Of a DNA stretch of 42,628 bases, positions 33,606 through 41,339 are shown piece by piece (within the stretch, counting starts at the first letter, position 1; each line of letters opens with the position of its first letter). This stretch comes from Pseudomonadota bacterium (GTDB lineage Bacteria; Pseudomonadota; Gammaproteobacteria; UBA5335): positions 1 to 42,628 of the forward strand of contig JAXHTV010000021.1 in NCBI GenBank assembly GCA_034189865.1, given 5' to 3'. The notes below the pieces were generated by a model. That model was not told the origin of the DNA. It saw nothing but the letters and a program-made list of their open reading frames with translations, and searched no databases. The translations under genes were made by a program, and so were the position numbers.

Positions 33606-34835
33606 ATGAGTAACTACCCGATTACCCGACGCAAGACCGTGCCTGTCCGAGTGGGATCCGTCGTCGTCGGCGGCCAAGCACCGGTCGTGGTTCAATCGAT
33701 GACCAACACCGATACGGCCGATGCGGCCGCGACCGCCGCCCAAGTGGCGGATTTGGCGCGCGCCGGGTCGGAACTGGTTCGCATTACCGTCAATACGGCA
33801 GAGGCCGCCGCCGCGGTCCCGGAGATTCGATCCCGACTTGACCGGCAAGGCGTAGGCGTACCGTTGGTGGGCGACTTTCATTTCAACGGCCACAAGCTGC
33901 TGCAAGCCCATCCCGAGTGTGCACGAGCGCTGGGCAAGTTTCGCATTAACCCCGGAAACGTCGGTCGCGGACGCAAACGAGACGAGCAATTCGCTCAGAT
34001 GATCGAAGCCGCCTGCGAGTACCAAAAGCCGGTTCGTATTGGCGTCAACTGGGGTAGCCTAGATCAAGATTTGCTGGCGCGGCTGATGGATGAAAACGCC
34101 GCCAAAGCCAATCCCGCCGACTCGCGCACGGTGATGGACGAGGCACTGATCATGTCCGCATTAGACAGCGCACGTCGGGCTGAGGAATTGGGTTTGGGCC
34201 ATGACCAAATTATCATTTCCTGCAAGCTGAGCGGCGTTCAGGATCTCATTCGGGTTTACCGCGAGTTGGCCCGCCGTTGCGATTATCCGCTTCATTTGGG
34301 TCTGACCGAGGCCGGCATGGGCGTGAAAGGCATCGTCTCCTCGACCGCCGCGCTGGCGGTACTGCTGGAGGAAGGAATCGGGGATACCATCCGCATTTCT
34401 CTCACGCCGGCGCCAGGTGCACCGCGTACCGAGGAAGTTCGCGTCGCCCAGGAAATCCTCCAGAGCATGTCGCTGCGCTCTTTCACACCGTCGGTGATCG
34501 CCTGCCCGGGATGCGGTCGCACCAGTAGCACGTTCTTTCAGGAATTGGCACGCGATATCCAAAACCATCTTCAAGCCCAAATGCCTATGTGGCGAAAAAC
34601 CCACCCGGGCGTTGAGAACATGACCGTGGCGGTGATGGGCTGCGTGGTAAACGGTCCTGGCGAAAGCAAACATGCCAATATCGGCATTTCTCTTCCCGGC
34701 AGCGGGGAACGGCCGGTAGCCCCCGTCTATGTCAACGGCGAAAAAACGGTCACCTTGAAAGGCGAACACATCGCGCAGGAATTCACCGCTCTGGTGGATC
34801 AATATGTCGCGGACCACTATCCGGGAAACACTTAA
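33606..34835 (+). CDS. ispG: 4-hydroxy-3-methylbut-2-enyl diphosphate synthase (flavodoxin-type), IspG/GcpE
   Basis: This 409-aa enzyme converts ME-cPP to HMBPP in the MEP isoprenoid pathway, using a [4Fe-4S] cluster. Marks include [74 protein letters not shown] and [12 protein letters not shown]. Cluster ligands sit in [10 protein letters not shown] and [16 protein letters not shown]. At 409 aa it is longer than the roughly 370-aa E. coli enzyme, matching the longer form seen in other proteobacteria. The open frame extends to 33552, but the ATG at 33606 ([17 protein letters not shown]) agrees with the conserved N-terminus; neither start has a clear ribosome site. It faces the fructosamine-kinase gene with a 52-nt gap. 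Confidence 0.96.
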   Translation: MSNYPITRRKTVPVRVGSVVVGGQAPVVVQSMTNTDTADAAATAAQVADLARAGSELVRITVNTAEAAAAVPEIRSRLDRQGVGVPLVGDFHFNGHKLLQAHPECARALGKFRINPGNVGRGRKRDEQFAQMIEAACEYQKPVRIGVNWGSLDQDLLARLMDENAAKANPADSRTVMDEALIMSALDSARRAEELGLGHDQIIISCKLSGVQDLIRVYRELARRCDYPLHLGLTEAGMGVKGIVSSTAALAVLLEEGIGDTIRISLTPAPGAPRTEEVRVAQEILQSMSLRSFTPSVIACPGCGRTSSTFFQELARDIQNHLQAQMPMWRKTHPGVENMTVAVMGCVVNGPGESKHANIGISLPGSGERPVAPVYVNGEKTVTLKGEHIAQEFTALVDQYVADHYPGNT

Positions 34836-34887
34836 CCGCTCGCTCCGCCTCCACCGGTAGGCGCGATACCTTCAATGCTCCCAGTTT

Positions 34888-35775
34888 TCACTCGACTTCC
34901 GCCAACAAGCGCTGCAGGAGTCGGTGCGCGCTGGTCACATAAGCGGAACCGAACAAAATCACGTGGTTCAGAATGTGGTAGAGCTGATACAGGTCGCGTC
35001 GTCGCGCATACCCCTCATCCAGCGGCCAGGCTTTTTGATACTCGGCGTAAAACGCCGGCGATAAGCCACCGAATAGCTCGGTCATGGCCAAATCTGTTTC
35101 CCGGTCACCAAAGTAGATCGCCGGATCGAAGATCACTGGTGCGCCGCGCTCGTCCATGGACACGTTTCCCTGCCAGAGATCTCCATGCAGCAAGGATGGA
35201 ACCGGCCGGTAGTGGTCGAACAAGCGCTCAATTCGGGCCATAACCGGCCGACCGAGTTCCGCCAAAGCCGGATTGATCCCCTCGACGCTTGCCAGCATGG
35301 GTGCCAAGCGCCGCTCACGGAAGAATGCCACCCAGTCCGTCTCCCAACGATTCGCTTGCGGGGTGGTTCCGATGGTGTTGTCTCGCCCCCATCCGAATTG
35401 CTGCTCGGTCACCCGGTGCAGATCCGCCAACTGAGCACCCAGCCGTGCCATGCCGCGATCGTCTAGTGGCCGCAAATTGAGCCACTCCAGAACCAGATAC
35501 GCATTGTGGGAACCCGCGCCGCAGGCAACGACCTTCGGCACCCGCAATCGTTTCGCCTGACCCAATCGTTCCAGCCCGAAGGCTTCTGCCTGCAGCATGG
35601 ACATACGACCCGGCCGATTAAGCTTCACGAACCACTCGCCGCGGGTGGTCGTGAGCCGCAGTGCAGTGTTGATATCGCCGCCACCGATCGGCGCAACATC
35701 GAGAAGCTCAAGAGGCTCGCCGACGGCCTCCCGCAGCCCCTCGAGACAGTCGTTTAATGATGTGGGATCGATCAA
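34888..35775 (-). CDS. Fructosamine/ketosamine-3-kinase family protein
   Basis: This 295-aa protein belongs to the fructosamine-3-kinase family (YniA type), which phosphorylates sugar adducts on amines and proteins and so helps reverse glycation. The kinase-like fold is marked by VAPIGGGDINTALRL, WFVKLNR (ATP lysine), LVLEWL, the catalytic loop LLHGDLWQGNV and VIFDPAIYFGDRETDLAM. It is soluble. The start is a TTG at 35775, preceded at 8 nt by AAGGGA; no ATG lies near. A Fur-box-like palindrome (35798-35818) starts 23 bp upstream of the start codon. It is convergent with ispG. Confidence 0.9.
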   Translation of the reverse strand: MIDPTSLNDCLEGLREAVGEPLELLDVAPIGGGDINTALRLTTTRGEWFVKLNRPGRMSMLQAEAFGLERLGQAKRLRVPKVVACGAGSHNAYLVLEWLNLRPLDDRGMARLGAQLADLHRVTEQQFGWGRDNTIGTTPQANRWETDWVAFFRERRLAPMLASVEGINPALAELGRPVMARIERLFDHYRPVPSLLHGDLWQGNVSMDERGAPVIFDPAIYFGDRETDLAMTELFGGLSPAFYAEYQKAWPLDEGYARRRDLYQLYHILNHVILFGSAYVTSAHRLLQRLLAEVE

Positions 35776-35794
35776 CAGCTATTCCCTTGCCGAC

Positions 35795-35823
35795 TTGAAA
35801 TGCGAGTGATTCTCATTTACATT
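35795..35823 (+). promoter_or_regulatory. Sigma-70-type promoter overlapping the Fur-like box
   Basis: TTGAAA (35795-35800; 5 of 6 consensus bases) and TACATT (35818-35823; 4 of 6) are 17 nt apart. The start would be near 35830, giving a leader of about 48 nt before the 21-codon ORF at 35878. The Fur-like palindrome fills the spacer exactly, the classic arrangement for repression by iron-loaded Fur. Confidence 0.55.
35798..35818. promoter_or_regulatory. Fur-box-like palindrome
   Basis: A 21-bp near-palindrome has arms AAATGCGAGT and ATTCTCATTT around a central G; 8 of 10 arm positions are complementary. The inner 15 bp (35801-35815) match 11 of 15 bases of the 7-1-7 Fur consensus TGATAATGATTATCA. 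It sits between the -35 and -10 of the plus-strand promoter and 23 bp upstream of the minus-strand fructosamine-kinase start, so it could control either. Confidence 0.5.
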
Positions 35824-35877
35824 TAATTCCAGTGACGCGACCTCGGCCGTTAACCACAACCACTGAGGAATCTGCAG

Positions 35878-35943
35878 ATGATTCTATTGGTCATTCTCGC
35901 CATCGCATCGGTGCTGATCACCGGTATACTCACCGCCAAGTGA
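35878..35943 (+). CDS. Candidate 21-aa hydrophobic micro-protein
   Basis: The 21-residue translation MILLVILAIASVLITGILTA plus a final Lys is a single predicted membrane helix with a Lys at the end. A TGAGGA ribosome site lies about 9 nt before the ATG, and a good promoter with a Fur-like box lies 55-83 nt upstream. It ends with TGA at 35941. No other gene on this strand comes between it and ppk, whose start is 206 nt downstream; that gap holds a Pho-box-like candidate and no clear terminator. It has no recognised homologue that I can recall. Short hydrophobic ORFs do occur by chance, but promoter, ribosome site and frame are all in register here. Confidence 0.45.
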   Translation: MILLVILAIASVLITGILTAK

Positions 35944-36036
35944 CCCGGCCTCGGGGCGCTGTCGCGGGAACCGCCATTCGTAGGCCGATCGCGCAAGGCG
36001 ATGGCCACAATGCGCAATCGCGGCTATAGTGAAGCC

Positions 36037-36070
36037 CTGTCACGGAAACTTCACCGCTTTAGATTACGAT
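36037..36070 (+). promoter_or_regulatory. Weak Pho-box-like element upstream of ppk
   Basis: CTGTCAC (36037-36043; 6 of 7 to CTGTCAT), a 4-nt spacer, then a poor second repeat ACTTCAC (3 of 7) are followed 10 nt later by TACGAT (36065-36070), a possible -10. The layout resembles a PhoB-activated promoter. The second half-site is poor, so this is tentative. Confidence 0.25.
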
Positions 36071-36149
36071 TAGGCCCCATTTGATTGTCCGCTCTGGGCC
36101 GGTCGCTCAGTGGACGCGCCGAACTGTACTTCCATCATCGCAGTAACTC

Positions 36150-38225
36150 ATGCAAAACGCAGATTTAAAAAAACCCGAACTGTATCTCAACCGGCAACTC
36201 AGCTTACTTGCTTTCAACCAACGCGTTTTGGAACAAGCTCGAAACGAAGATACGCCGCTGCTGGAGCGACTGAAGTTCCTGTGTATTTCCAGCAGCAATC
36301 TGGACGAGTTTTTCGAGATCCGGGTTGCCGGACTCAAAGAATTGCAGGCATACGGTTCGGTACAAACCAACGCCGATCACCGCTCCCCCGTCGAGACACT
36401 CCGGCTCATCAGTATGCGGACGCACGATCTGGTGGAGCAGCAATATCGGGTGTTGAACGAACAGCTACTGCCAGCACTGCGCAATGAGAACATCCAAATC
36501 TTAAACGCGGGGCAGTGGAGTCGCACTCAGGCCCGGTGGATTAAAGAGTTTTTCACCGAGGAGGTCCTTCCGCTGCTGAGCCCCATGGGTCTGGACCCGG
36601 CCCATCCTTTCCCGCGGATTTTGAACAAGAGCCTGAACTTTATTTTGTCTCTGGAGGGTAAAGACGCCTTTGGCCGAAACAGCGCACTGGCCATACTGCA
36701 GGCGCCGCGGGTTCTACCCAGGGTGATACGGATACCGTCCGGCCGGGCCCGCGATACTGACTGCTTCGTACTTTTGAGCTCCATCATTCAGGCCCATGTC
36801 AGCCACCTGTTTCCCGGCATGAAGGTAACCGGCTGTTATCAGTTCCGCCTCACCCGCAACAGCGACCTGTTCGTCGACGAAGAAGAAGTGGACGATCTGT
36901 TGCGGGCAGTGGAAGGTGAGCTGTTTTCGCGCCGCTATGGCGATGAGGTCCGACTGGAAATTGCGAACGATTGCCCGGAAGAGCTTACCGATTATTTATT
37001 GAAACGGTTCGAACTGGAACAACAGGATCTTTATCTGGTCGACGGGCCCGTGAACCTAAATCGGCTCATGGCCATTCTGGATCTCGTGGAACGTCCCGAT
37101 CTAACTTACCCTTCGTTCACGCCCGGATTGCCCAGACCATTGTCCGCCGGCTCGAACATCTTCGACGTCATTCGCCAACAGGATATCCTGCTCCACCATC
37201 CGTTCGAGTCGTTTACCCCGGTGGTGGAATTTCTCCGGCAGGCCAGTATCGACCCCAACGTGTTGGCCATCCGGCAGACGCTCTACCGGACGGGGACCGA
37301 TTCAGCCATCGTTGAGCTTTTGCGCCAGGCCGCCCAGAACGGCAAGGAAGTCACGGTCGTGATTGAGTTGCGGGCACGTTTCGACGAAGAAGCGAATATC
37401 GGTTTGGCCAACCGGCTGCAAGAAGCGGGCGCGCACGTTGTGTACGGCGTGGTGGGCTACAAAACCCACGCCAAGATGTGCTGGGTGGTACGGCGCGAGC
37501 ACAAGGAGCTCCGGCACTACGTGCATCTTGGGACAGGCAACTACCACGCCCGGACCGCCCGTCTTTATACCGACTACGGGCTGCTCACCTGCAACCCGGA
37601 TATCACCGATGATGTGGGGAATGTTTTTCTACAGCTGACATCTCTAGGCCGCGTACCTCAACTCAACAGTTTGCTGCAATCCCCTTTCGGCCTGTTCAAA
37701 GGCGTCTTGGAAAGAATTGACCGTGAAATCCGCCATGCCAAGAAAGGCCTGCCTGCCCGGCTGATGATGAAAGTAAACGGACTCACCGACCCGGAAATCA
37801 TTCGGGCCCTATACGCTGCCTCCCAAGCTGGGGTGGAAATCGATCTGATCGTGCGCGGCATTTGCTGCTTGCGCCCGAACGTACCCGGAATTTCTGACAA
37901 CATCCGGGTTCGTGCGATTATCGGCCGCTTCCTGGAACACACCCGCATTTACTACTTCGAGAACAACGGCGAGCCGGAAGTCTATTGTTCCAGCGCGGAT
38001 CTGATGGAGCGAAACCTCCACAAGCGCATCGAGATCGCCTTTCCCCTGCTCGACCCGCGTCTCAAGGCGCGCGTGATCGAGGAAAGTTTTGCCAATTATT
38101 TGTCCGACAACTGCCAGGCCTGGCTTTTACAAAGCGACGGCAGTTATGTCCAGGCCAAACCCCAGGGAAAAACGCTCTTCAGCGCCCAAATCGCTCTGCT
38201 GAATCAGCTTTCTGAAATGTCATAG
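36150..38225 (+). CDS. ppk: Polyphosphate kinase PPK1
   Basis: This 691-aa enzyme makes polyphosphate from ATP. The N-terminal domain opens with LYLNRQLSLLAFNQRVLEQA and has FLCISSSNLDEFFEIRVAGL. The catalytic phospholipase-D-like domains include IRQTLYRTGTDSAIV, VIELRARFDEEANIGLANRL and YKTHAKMCWVVRRE, whose His matches the phosphorylated His435 of E. coli. HLGTGNYHARTARLYTDYGLLT carries the equivalent of His454. Later marks are RARLMMKVNGLTDPEII-like KVNGLTDPEII and VYCSSADLMERNLHKRIEIAFP. No length defect is seen. The ribosome site is weak. The gene converges on ppx, and the two coding regions overlap by 6 nt at their stop codons. Confidence 0.97.
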   Translation: MQNADLKKPELYLNRQLSLLAFNQRVLEQARNEDTPLLERLKFLCISSSNLDEFFEIRVAGLKELQAYGSVQTNADHRSPVETLRLISMRTHDLVEQQYRVLNEQLLPALRNENIQILNAGQWSRTQARWIKEFFTEEVLPLLSPMGLDPAHPFPRILNKSLNFILSLEGKDAFGRNSALAILQAPRVLPRVIRIPSGRARDTDCFVLLSSIIQAHVSHLFPGMKVTGCYQFRLTRNSDLFVDEEEVDDLLRAVEGELFSRRYGDEVRLEIANDCPEELTDYLLKRFELEQQDLYLVDGPVNLNRLMAILDLVERPDLTYPSFTPGLPRPLSAGSNIFDVIRQQDILLHHPFESFTPVVEFLRQASIDPNVLAIRQTLYRTGTDSAIVELLRQAAQNGKEVTVVIELRARFDEEANIGLANRLQEAGAHVVYGVVGYKTHAKMCWVVRREHKELRHYVHLGTGNYHARTARLYTDYGLLTCNPDITDDVGNVFLQLTSLGRVPQLNSLLQSPFGLFKGVLERIDREIRHAKKGLPARLMMKVNGLTDPEIIRALYAASQAGVEIDLIVRGICCLRPNVPGISDNIRVRAIIGRFLEHTRIYYFENNGEPEVYCSSADLMERNLHKRIEIAFPLLDPRLKARVIEESFANYLSDNCQAWLLQSDGSYVQAKPQGKTLFSAQIALLNQLSEMS

Positions 38226-39800
38226 CGAGAAAGGTGTCTCACCTTCACTACCAAAGGTGAGCTTGTAACCCGATCCGCGCAAGTAACGCGCCTCTTGAAT
38301 CAGGTCAGCTTCCATTAACGGTCGTTCGGACAACCATCGCGGCGGAAACTGCAAATGGAGTTTTTTATCGCCCGCCGTGAGCGTGACATCCGGGTGGGCT
38401 TCATGCACGCGGTTACGGTGCATTAAGACGGCCAACCGCAACAACACAATCAAGGGCAACACCGCGTTGCTGTATTCCAAAACCACCTGATCGGCCGTGC
38501 CTTGCAAGACCAATTTGCGCCGGTGCAGCCTTACCAAGGCGGCAATCAGGCCTTGATTTTCCCATGAGAATCCCGCCAGATCGCCATGACTCAACAAATA
38601 ATGCCCATGCTTGTGATAGCCGCTGTGCGAGACCGCTAAACCAATCTCATGCAGTTGCGCGCTATACGCCAACAACTCGCGCAGTTCGTGATCGTCAATA
38701 CCCCACTGTGCCGCGACCTGGTCGAAAAAATAGATTGCTGTGTCGCCGACCTGTTGCGCTTGGAGACGATCGGCGTGGTAAAGCGTCAGCAGTGACTCGA
38801 CCGTTTGATTTCGGACATCTTCTCGCACCTCCGGTCCAACCATTTCATCCAGGAGTCCTTCGCGCAGCGCGCCGTCGCAGGGGATCAGACGTTCGATGCC
38901 CAAGCCTTCGAATGCGGCGCACAGAATGACCACGCCACCCACGAACACCGCAGCGCGGTCCGAAGTCAACGTGGGGAAAGACAGCCGGTCAATGTGGCCA
39001 ATATCCAATAGCTGCTGTTTGAGATCGGCCAGGCCAGCGGGCGAGATCACCCCATCTTCGGCGCCCTGCTCGGTCAGAACGTTGGACATGGCACGAACGG
39101 AACCGGAGGTCCCCACCGCCTCTTGCCATCCCAGTCCTCGGAACTGGCTCTCCACCGGCTGCAGTTCCAGCCGAGCCGCAATTTCCGCCTGTCGCCACCG
39201 TTTACGGGTAATACGACCATTGGGAAAGAACCGATGACTGTAGCTGACGCAGCCCATGAACAGGCTTTCCATTGCCAAAGGGTGCGGCCCTTCGCCGAGA
39301 ATCAGCTCCGTGCTGCCACCACCAATATCGAAGACCAGACGACGGCTTTTCGCAACGCCCCGGGTAAATCCCACGCCGCGATAGATCAAACGGGCTTCCT
39401 CTTGGCCCGATATGATTTCCACCGGGTGTCCGATGGCATCCGCCACCCGATCGAGAAACTTATCCGCCCGCCGTGCTCGCCGAAGGGTGTAGGTCCCCAC
39501 CACGCGAACATGATCACTCGGCAGCCCGCGCAAGCGATCACCAAACCGAACCGCGGCGGCGAGGGCACGAGTTTGGGTCTCCTTGTCGATCCGGCCGTCA
39601 TCGCGCAGGCCCGCCCCTAAGCGAACCATTTCGCGCATCCGATCAACGATTTGAAGTTGCTGGTTCACTCGCCGAGCAAGCACCAGATGAAAGCTGTTGG
39701 AACCCAGATCGACCCCTGCGTAGTACTGGGTTTTCATACCGTCATCAACGGGCTGCGGCGATGACGTGCTCTGTGACGGCAAAAGGGTTTCCTTGTTCAT
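38220..39800 (-). CDS. ppx: Exopolyphosphatase Ppx/GppA
   Basis: This protein (526 aa from the chosen ATG) removes phosphate from polyphosphate chains, opposing Ppk. The N-terminal actin-like fold has AGVDLGSNSFHLVLARRV, VVGTYTLRRAR, EIISGQEEARLIYRGVG and the phosphate loop LVFDIGGGSTELILGEG. The C-terminal HD-like helical region has LLAYSAQLHEIGLAVSHSGY, HKHGHYLLSHGDLAGFS and IAALVRLHRRKL. The start is uncertain: an ATG at 39800 gives a Ser/Pro-rich leader, while an ATG at 39737 (MKTQYYAGVDLGS) would give 505 aa, near the 513 of E. coli. GTG/ATG starts at 39818/39815 are also open. No strong ribosome site picks among them. It overlaps ppk by 6 nt tail to tail; ppk and ppx are usually co-directional in enterics, so this convergent layout separates their expression. 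Confidence 0.95.
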   Translation of the reverse strand: MNKETLLPSQSTSSPQPVDDGMKTQYYAGVDLGSNSFHLVLARRVNQQLQIVDRMREMVRLGAGLRDDGRIDKETQTRALAAAVRFGDRLRGLPSDHVRVVGTYTLRRARRADKFLDRVADAIGHPVEIISGQEEARLIYRGVGFTRGVAKSRRLVFDIGGGSTELILGEGPHPLAMESLFMGCVSYSHRFFPNGRITRKRWRQAEIAARLELQPVESQFRGLGWQEAVGTSGSVRAMSNVLTEQGAEDGVISPAGLADLKQQLLDIGHIDRLSFPTLTSDRAAVFVGGVVILCAAFEGLGIERLIPCDGALREGLLDEMVGPEVREDVRNQTVESLLTLYHADRLQAQQVGDTAIYFFDQVAAQWGIDDHELRELLAYSAQLHEIGLAVSHSGYHKHGHYLLSHGDLAGFSWENQGLIAALVRLHRRKLVLQGTADQVVLEYSNAVLPLIVLLRLAVLMHRNRVHEAHPDVTLTAGDKKLHLQFPPRWLSERPLMEADLIQEARYLRGSGYKLTFGSEGETPFSL

Positions 39801-39893
39801 CCGATTGTGGGCCATCACGGCCGTGGCTGATTGGAAAAGGCTAAAAGAACCTATATTAAGTGACGGGATTGATCGCCTCTATCACGGCTGCGA

Positions 39894-40202
39894 TCAAAAC
39901 TTGATTTTGCCCGTCAACATATCTTTAAACATGCACCAATCGCCGATTAAGCTGTAAATAGGGTGTGTGAAGGTCGCGGGTCGGTTGTGTTCAAAGAAGA
40001 AATGCCCCACCCAGGCAAAACCATAACCAAACAGCGGAAGCGTAAGAACCAACCACCAGCGTCCGGTCAACAACATGATGCCGGAAACCACCAAAACCAG
40101 AGCACTTCCCAGAAAATGCAGCCGGCGACAGGTGGAGTTGCTGTGCTCGGACAAGTAAAACGGGTAAAAATCACGAAATCGCTGGTAGCGTTCTGTCATC
40201 AT
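39894..40202 (-). CDS. Mpo1-like (DUF962/YGL010w) membrane protein
   Basis: This 102-aa protein begins MMTERYQRFRDFYPFYLSEH and has SNSTCRRLHFLGSALVL, two membrane segments (VLVVSGIMLLTG and WLVLTLPLFGYGFAWVGHFF) and FFEHNRPATFTHPIYSLIGD, then WCMFKDMLTGKI. These His and Asn-Arg-Pro-Ala marks define the Mpo1-like family; yeast Mpo1 is an iron-dependent dioxygenase acting on 2-hydroxy fatty acids. Substrate in this organism is unknown. I chose the ATG at 40202 by family N-terminus; the frame runs open to 40244 with no support. It lies downstream of tRNA-Ser on the same strand. Confidence 0.88.
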   Translation of the reverse strand: MMTERYQRFRDFYPFYLSEHSNSTCRRLHFLGSALVLVVSGIMLLTGRWWLVLTLPLFGYGFAWVGHFFFEHNRPATFTHPIYSLIGDWCMFKDMLTGKIKF

Positions 40203-40318
40203 ATGGCGCTTCGGTGACAACGGGCCCCACCGCGAAGCCCTCATTTTTGTGGTAGCTAAGAAAATGTGCGACTCCGCGCCGATGCCCCCTGCGACGCATC
40301 GCCCTCGAAGGCGCAGAA

Positions 40319-40408
40319 TGGCGGTGGGTCAGGGATTCGAACCCTGGAAGGGCGTTAACCCTTGCTGGTTTTCAAGACCAGTGCATTCAACCGCTCTGCC
40401 AACCCACC
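40319..40408 (-). tRNA. tRNA-Ser (anticodon UGA)
   Basis: The minus strand folds as a 90-nt class II tRNA. The acceptor stem is GGTGGGT with ACCCACC, with discriminator G and encoded CCA. The D-arm holds AGAGCGGTTGAATGC, and the anticodon stem CTGGT/ACCAG carries loop CTTGAAA with anticodon TGA. The variable arm (GCAAGGGTTAACGCCCTTC) is long and the T-arm reads GGGTTCGAATCCC. The G discriminator and long variable arm fit serine. Confidence 0.97.
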
Positions 40409-40427
40409 ATCGTCAAAATTCGCGCTC

Positions 40428-40456
40428 AGGATACTCATCACCCGCGACCATTTCCA
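40428..40456 (-). promoter_or_regulatory. Candidate promoter of tRNA-Ser
   Basis: On the minus strand TGGAAA (40456-40451) and TATCCT (40433-40428) each match 4 of 6 consensus bases with 17-nt spacing. The start would fall about 12 nt before the tRNA 5' end. Pattern-based only. Confidence 0.35.
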
Positions 40457-40594
40457 GGACCAAACGCTTTCCCCAGCCACCCCCCGGTGGTAACCTCTTC
40501 CAAATAGGGAACTGAGGGCATTAGAGCAGTGTCTCAGAAAGTACCCCGTGAGCCGATACACTAGGCTGCATTCGCGTCTTCTGGAGGAAGTTTT

Positions 40595-41266
40595 ATGGCC
40601 AACTACGAACCGACGGTGATCCAGTCGCAGGCATCTACGCTTGCGACCAACAAGTTAATCCGAAACACTTACATGCTGCTGTCACTCACGCTGCTGTTCA
40701 GTGCCCTGACCGCAGGCGTGTCGATGATGTTGGCGATCCCACATCCTGGTCCGATTCTGACGTTGATCGGATATTTCGCCTTGTTGTTTCTCACCACCCG
40801 TTTTCGTAATAGCGCCTTGGGCCTGGTTTTCGTGTTCGCGCTCACGGGCTTTATGGGACTGACTTTAGGTCCGATCATTAGTTTTTATCTAACCCAATTT
40901 TCGAACGGTAGCCAGTTGGTTGCCACGGCAATGGGTGGAACAGGTGCCATATTTCTCGGCCTTTCCGGCTACGCGATGACCACCCGGAAGGATTTCAGCT
41001 TCCTCGGCGGGTTCGTGATGGTGGGCATTTTGGTGGCCTTCCTGGCAAGTATAGGTGCCATGATCTTCAGTCTGCCGGCGCTTTCCCTTGCCGTATCGGC
41101 GATGGTCGTGCTGCTGATGTCGGCTCTGATTCTGTACGAGACGAGCAACATCGTTCATGGCCATGAGACCAACTACATCATGGCCACCATCACCTTGTAC
41201 ATATCGATCTACAACCTGTTTCTGGCCCTGTTACAGTTGTTGGGCTTCTTCGGCGGTGACGACTGA
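40595..41266 (+). CDS. Bax inhibitor-1 / YccA family membrane protein
   Basis: This 223-aa protein has seven hydrophobic segments and belongs to the BI-1/YccA family. It starts ANYEPTVIQSQASTLATNKL, then IRNTYMLLSLTLLFSALTAG. Later marks are FALTGFMGLTLGPIISFYL, GYAMTTRKDFSFLGGF, ALILYETSNIVHGHETNYI and ITLYISIYNLFLALLQLLGF, with the family's C-terminal Asp-Asp. In E. coli YccA associates with and modulates the FtsH protease; here that role is by homology. The ATG has a GGAGG ribosome site 8 nt upstream. A possible -10 (TACACT, 40557-40562) lacks a good -35. A strong terminator follows. Apart from the tRNA-Ser promoter, the 186-nt gap before it shows nothing else. Confidence 0.95.
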   Translation: MANYEPTVIQSQASTLATNKLIRNTYMLLSLTLLFSALTAGVSMMLAIPHPGPILTLIGYFALLFLTTRFRNSALGLVFVFALTGFMGLTLGPIISFYLTQFSNGSQLVATAMGGTGAIFLGLSGYAMTTRKDFSFLGGFVMVGILVAFLASIGAMIFSLPALSLAVSAMVVLLMSALILYETSNIVHGHETNYIMATITLYISIYNLFLALLQLLGFFGGDD

Positions 41267-41288
41267 TCGAATCAGCGATTCCGCATCG

Positions 41289-41325
41289 GTAGAAAAAACC
41301 CCGCCTCAAGCGGGGTTTTTTCTAC
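41289..41325. terminator. Bidirectional intrinsic terminator between yccA-like gene and cysG
   Basis: A perfect 16-bp stem (AAAAAACCCCGC paired with GCGGGGTTTTTT, extended by GTAG/CTAC) closes a 5-nt loop. T-runs serve both strands, so it ends the plus-strand yccA-like transcript and the minus-strand cysG transcript, which stop 23 nt to its left and 15 nt to its right. Confidence 0.95.
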
Positions 41326-41339
41326 CTGCTCGGCTTGTG

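Noticed and set aside
33240-34025. 261-codon minus-strand open frame opposite the 72-aa gene and ispG
   Set aside because: It is His/Arg/Gly-rich, crosses a clear ispG frame and lacks motifs.
40243-40318. CGCC/GGCG hairpin downstream of tRNA-Ser as a terminator
   Set aside because: The stem is short with a 2-nt loop unless shortened to four pairs, and no U-run follows at the right distance.
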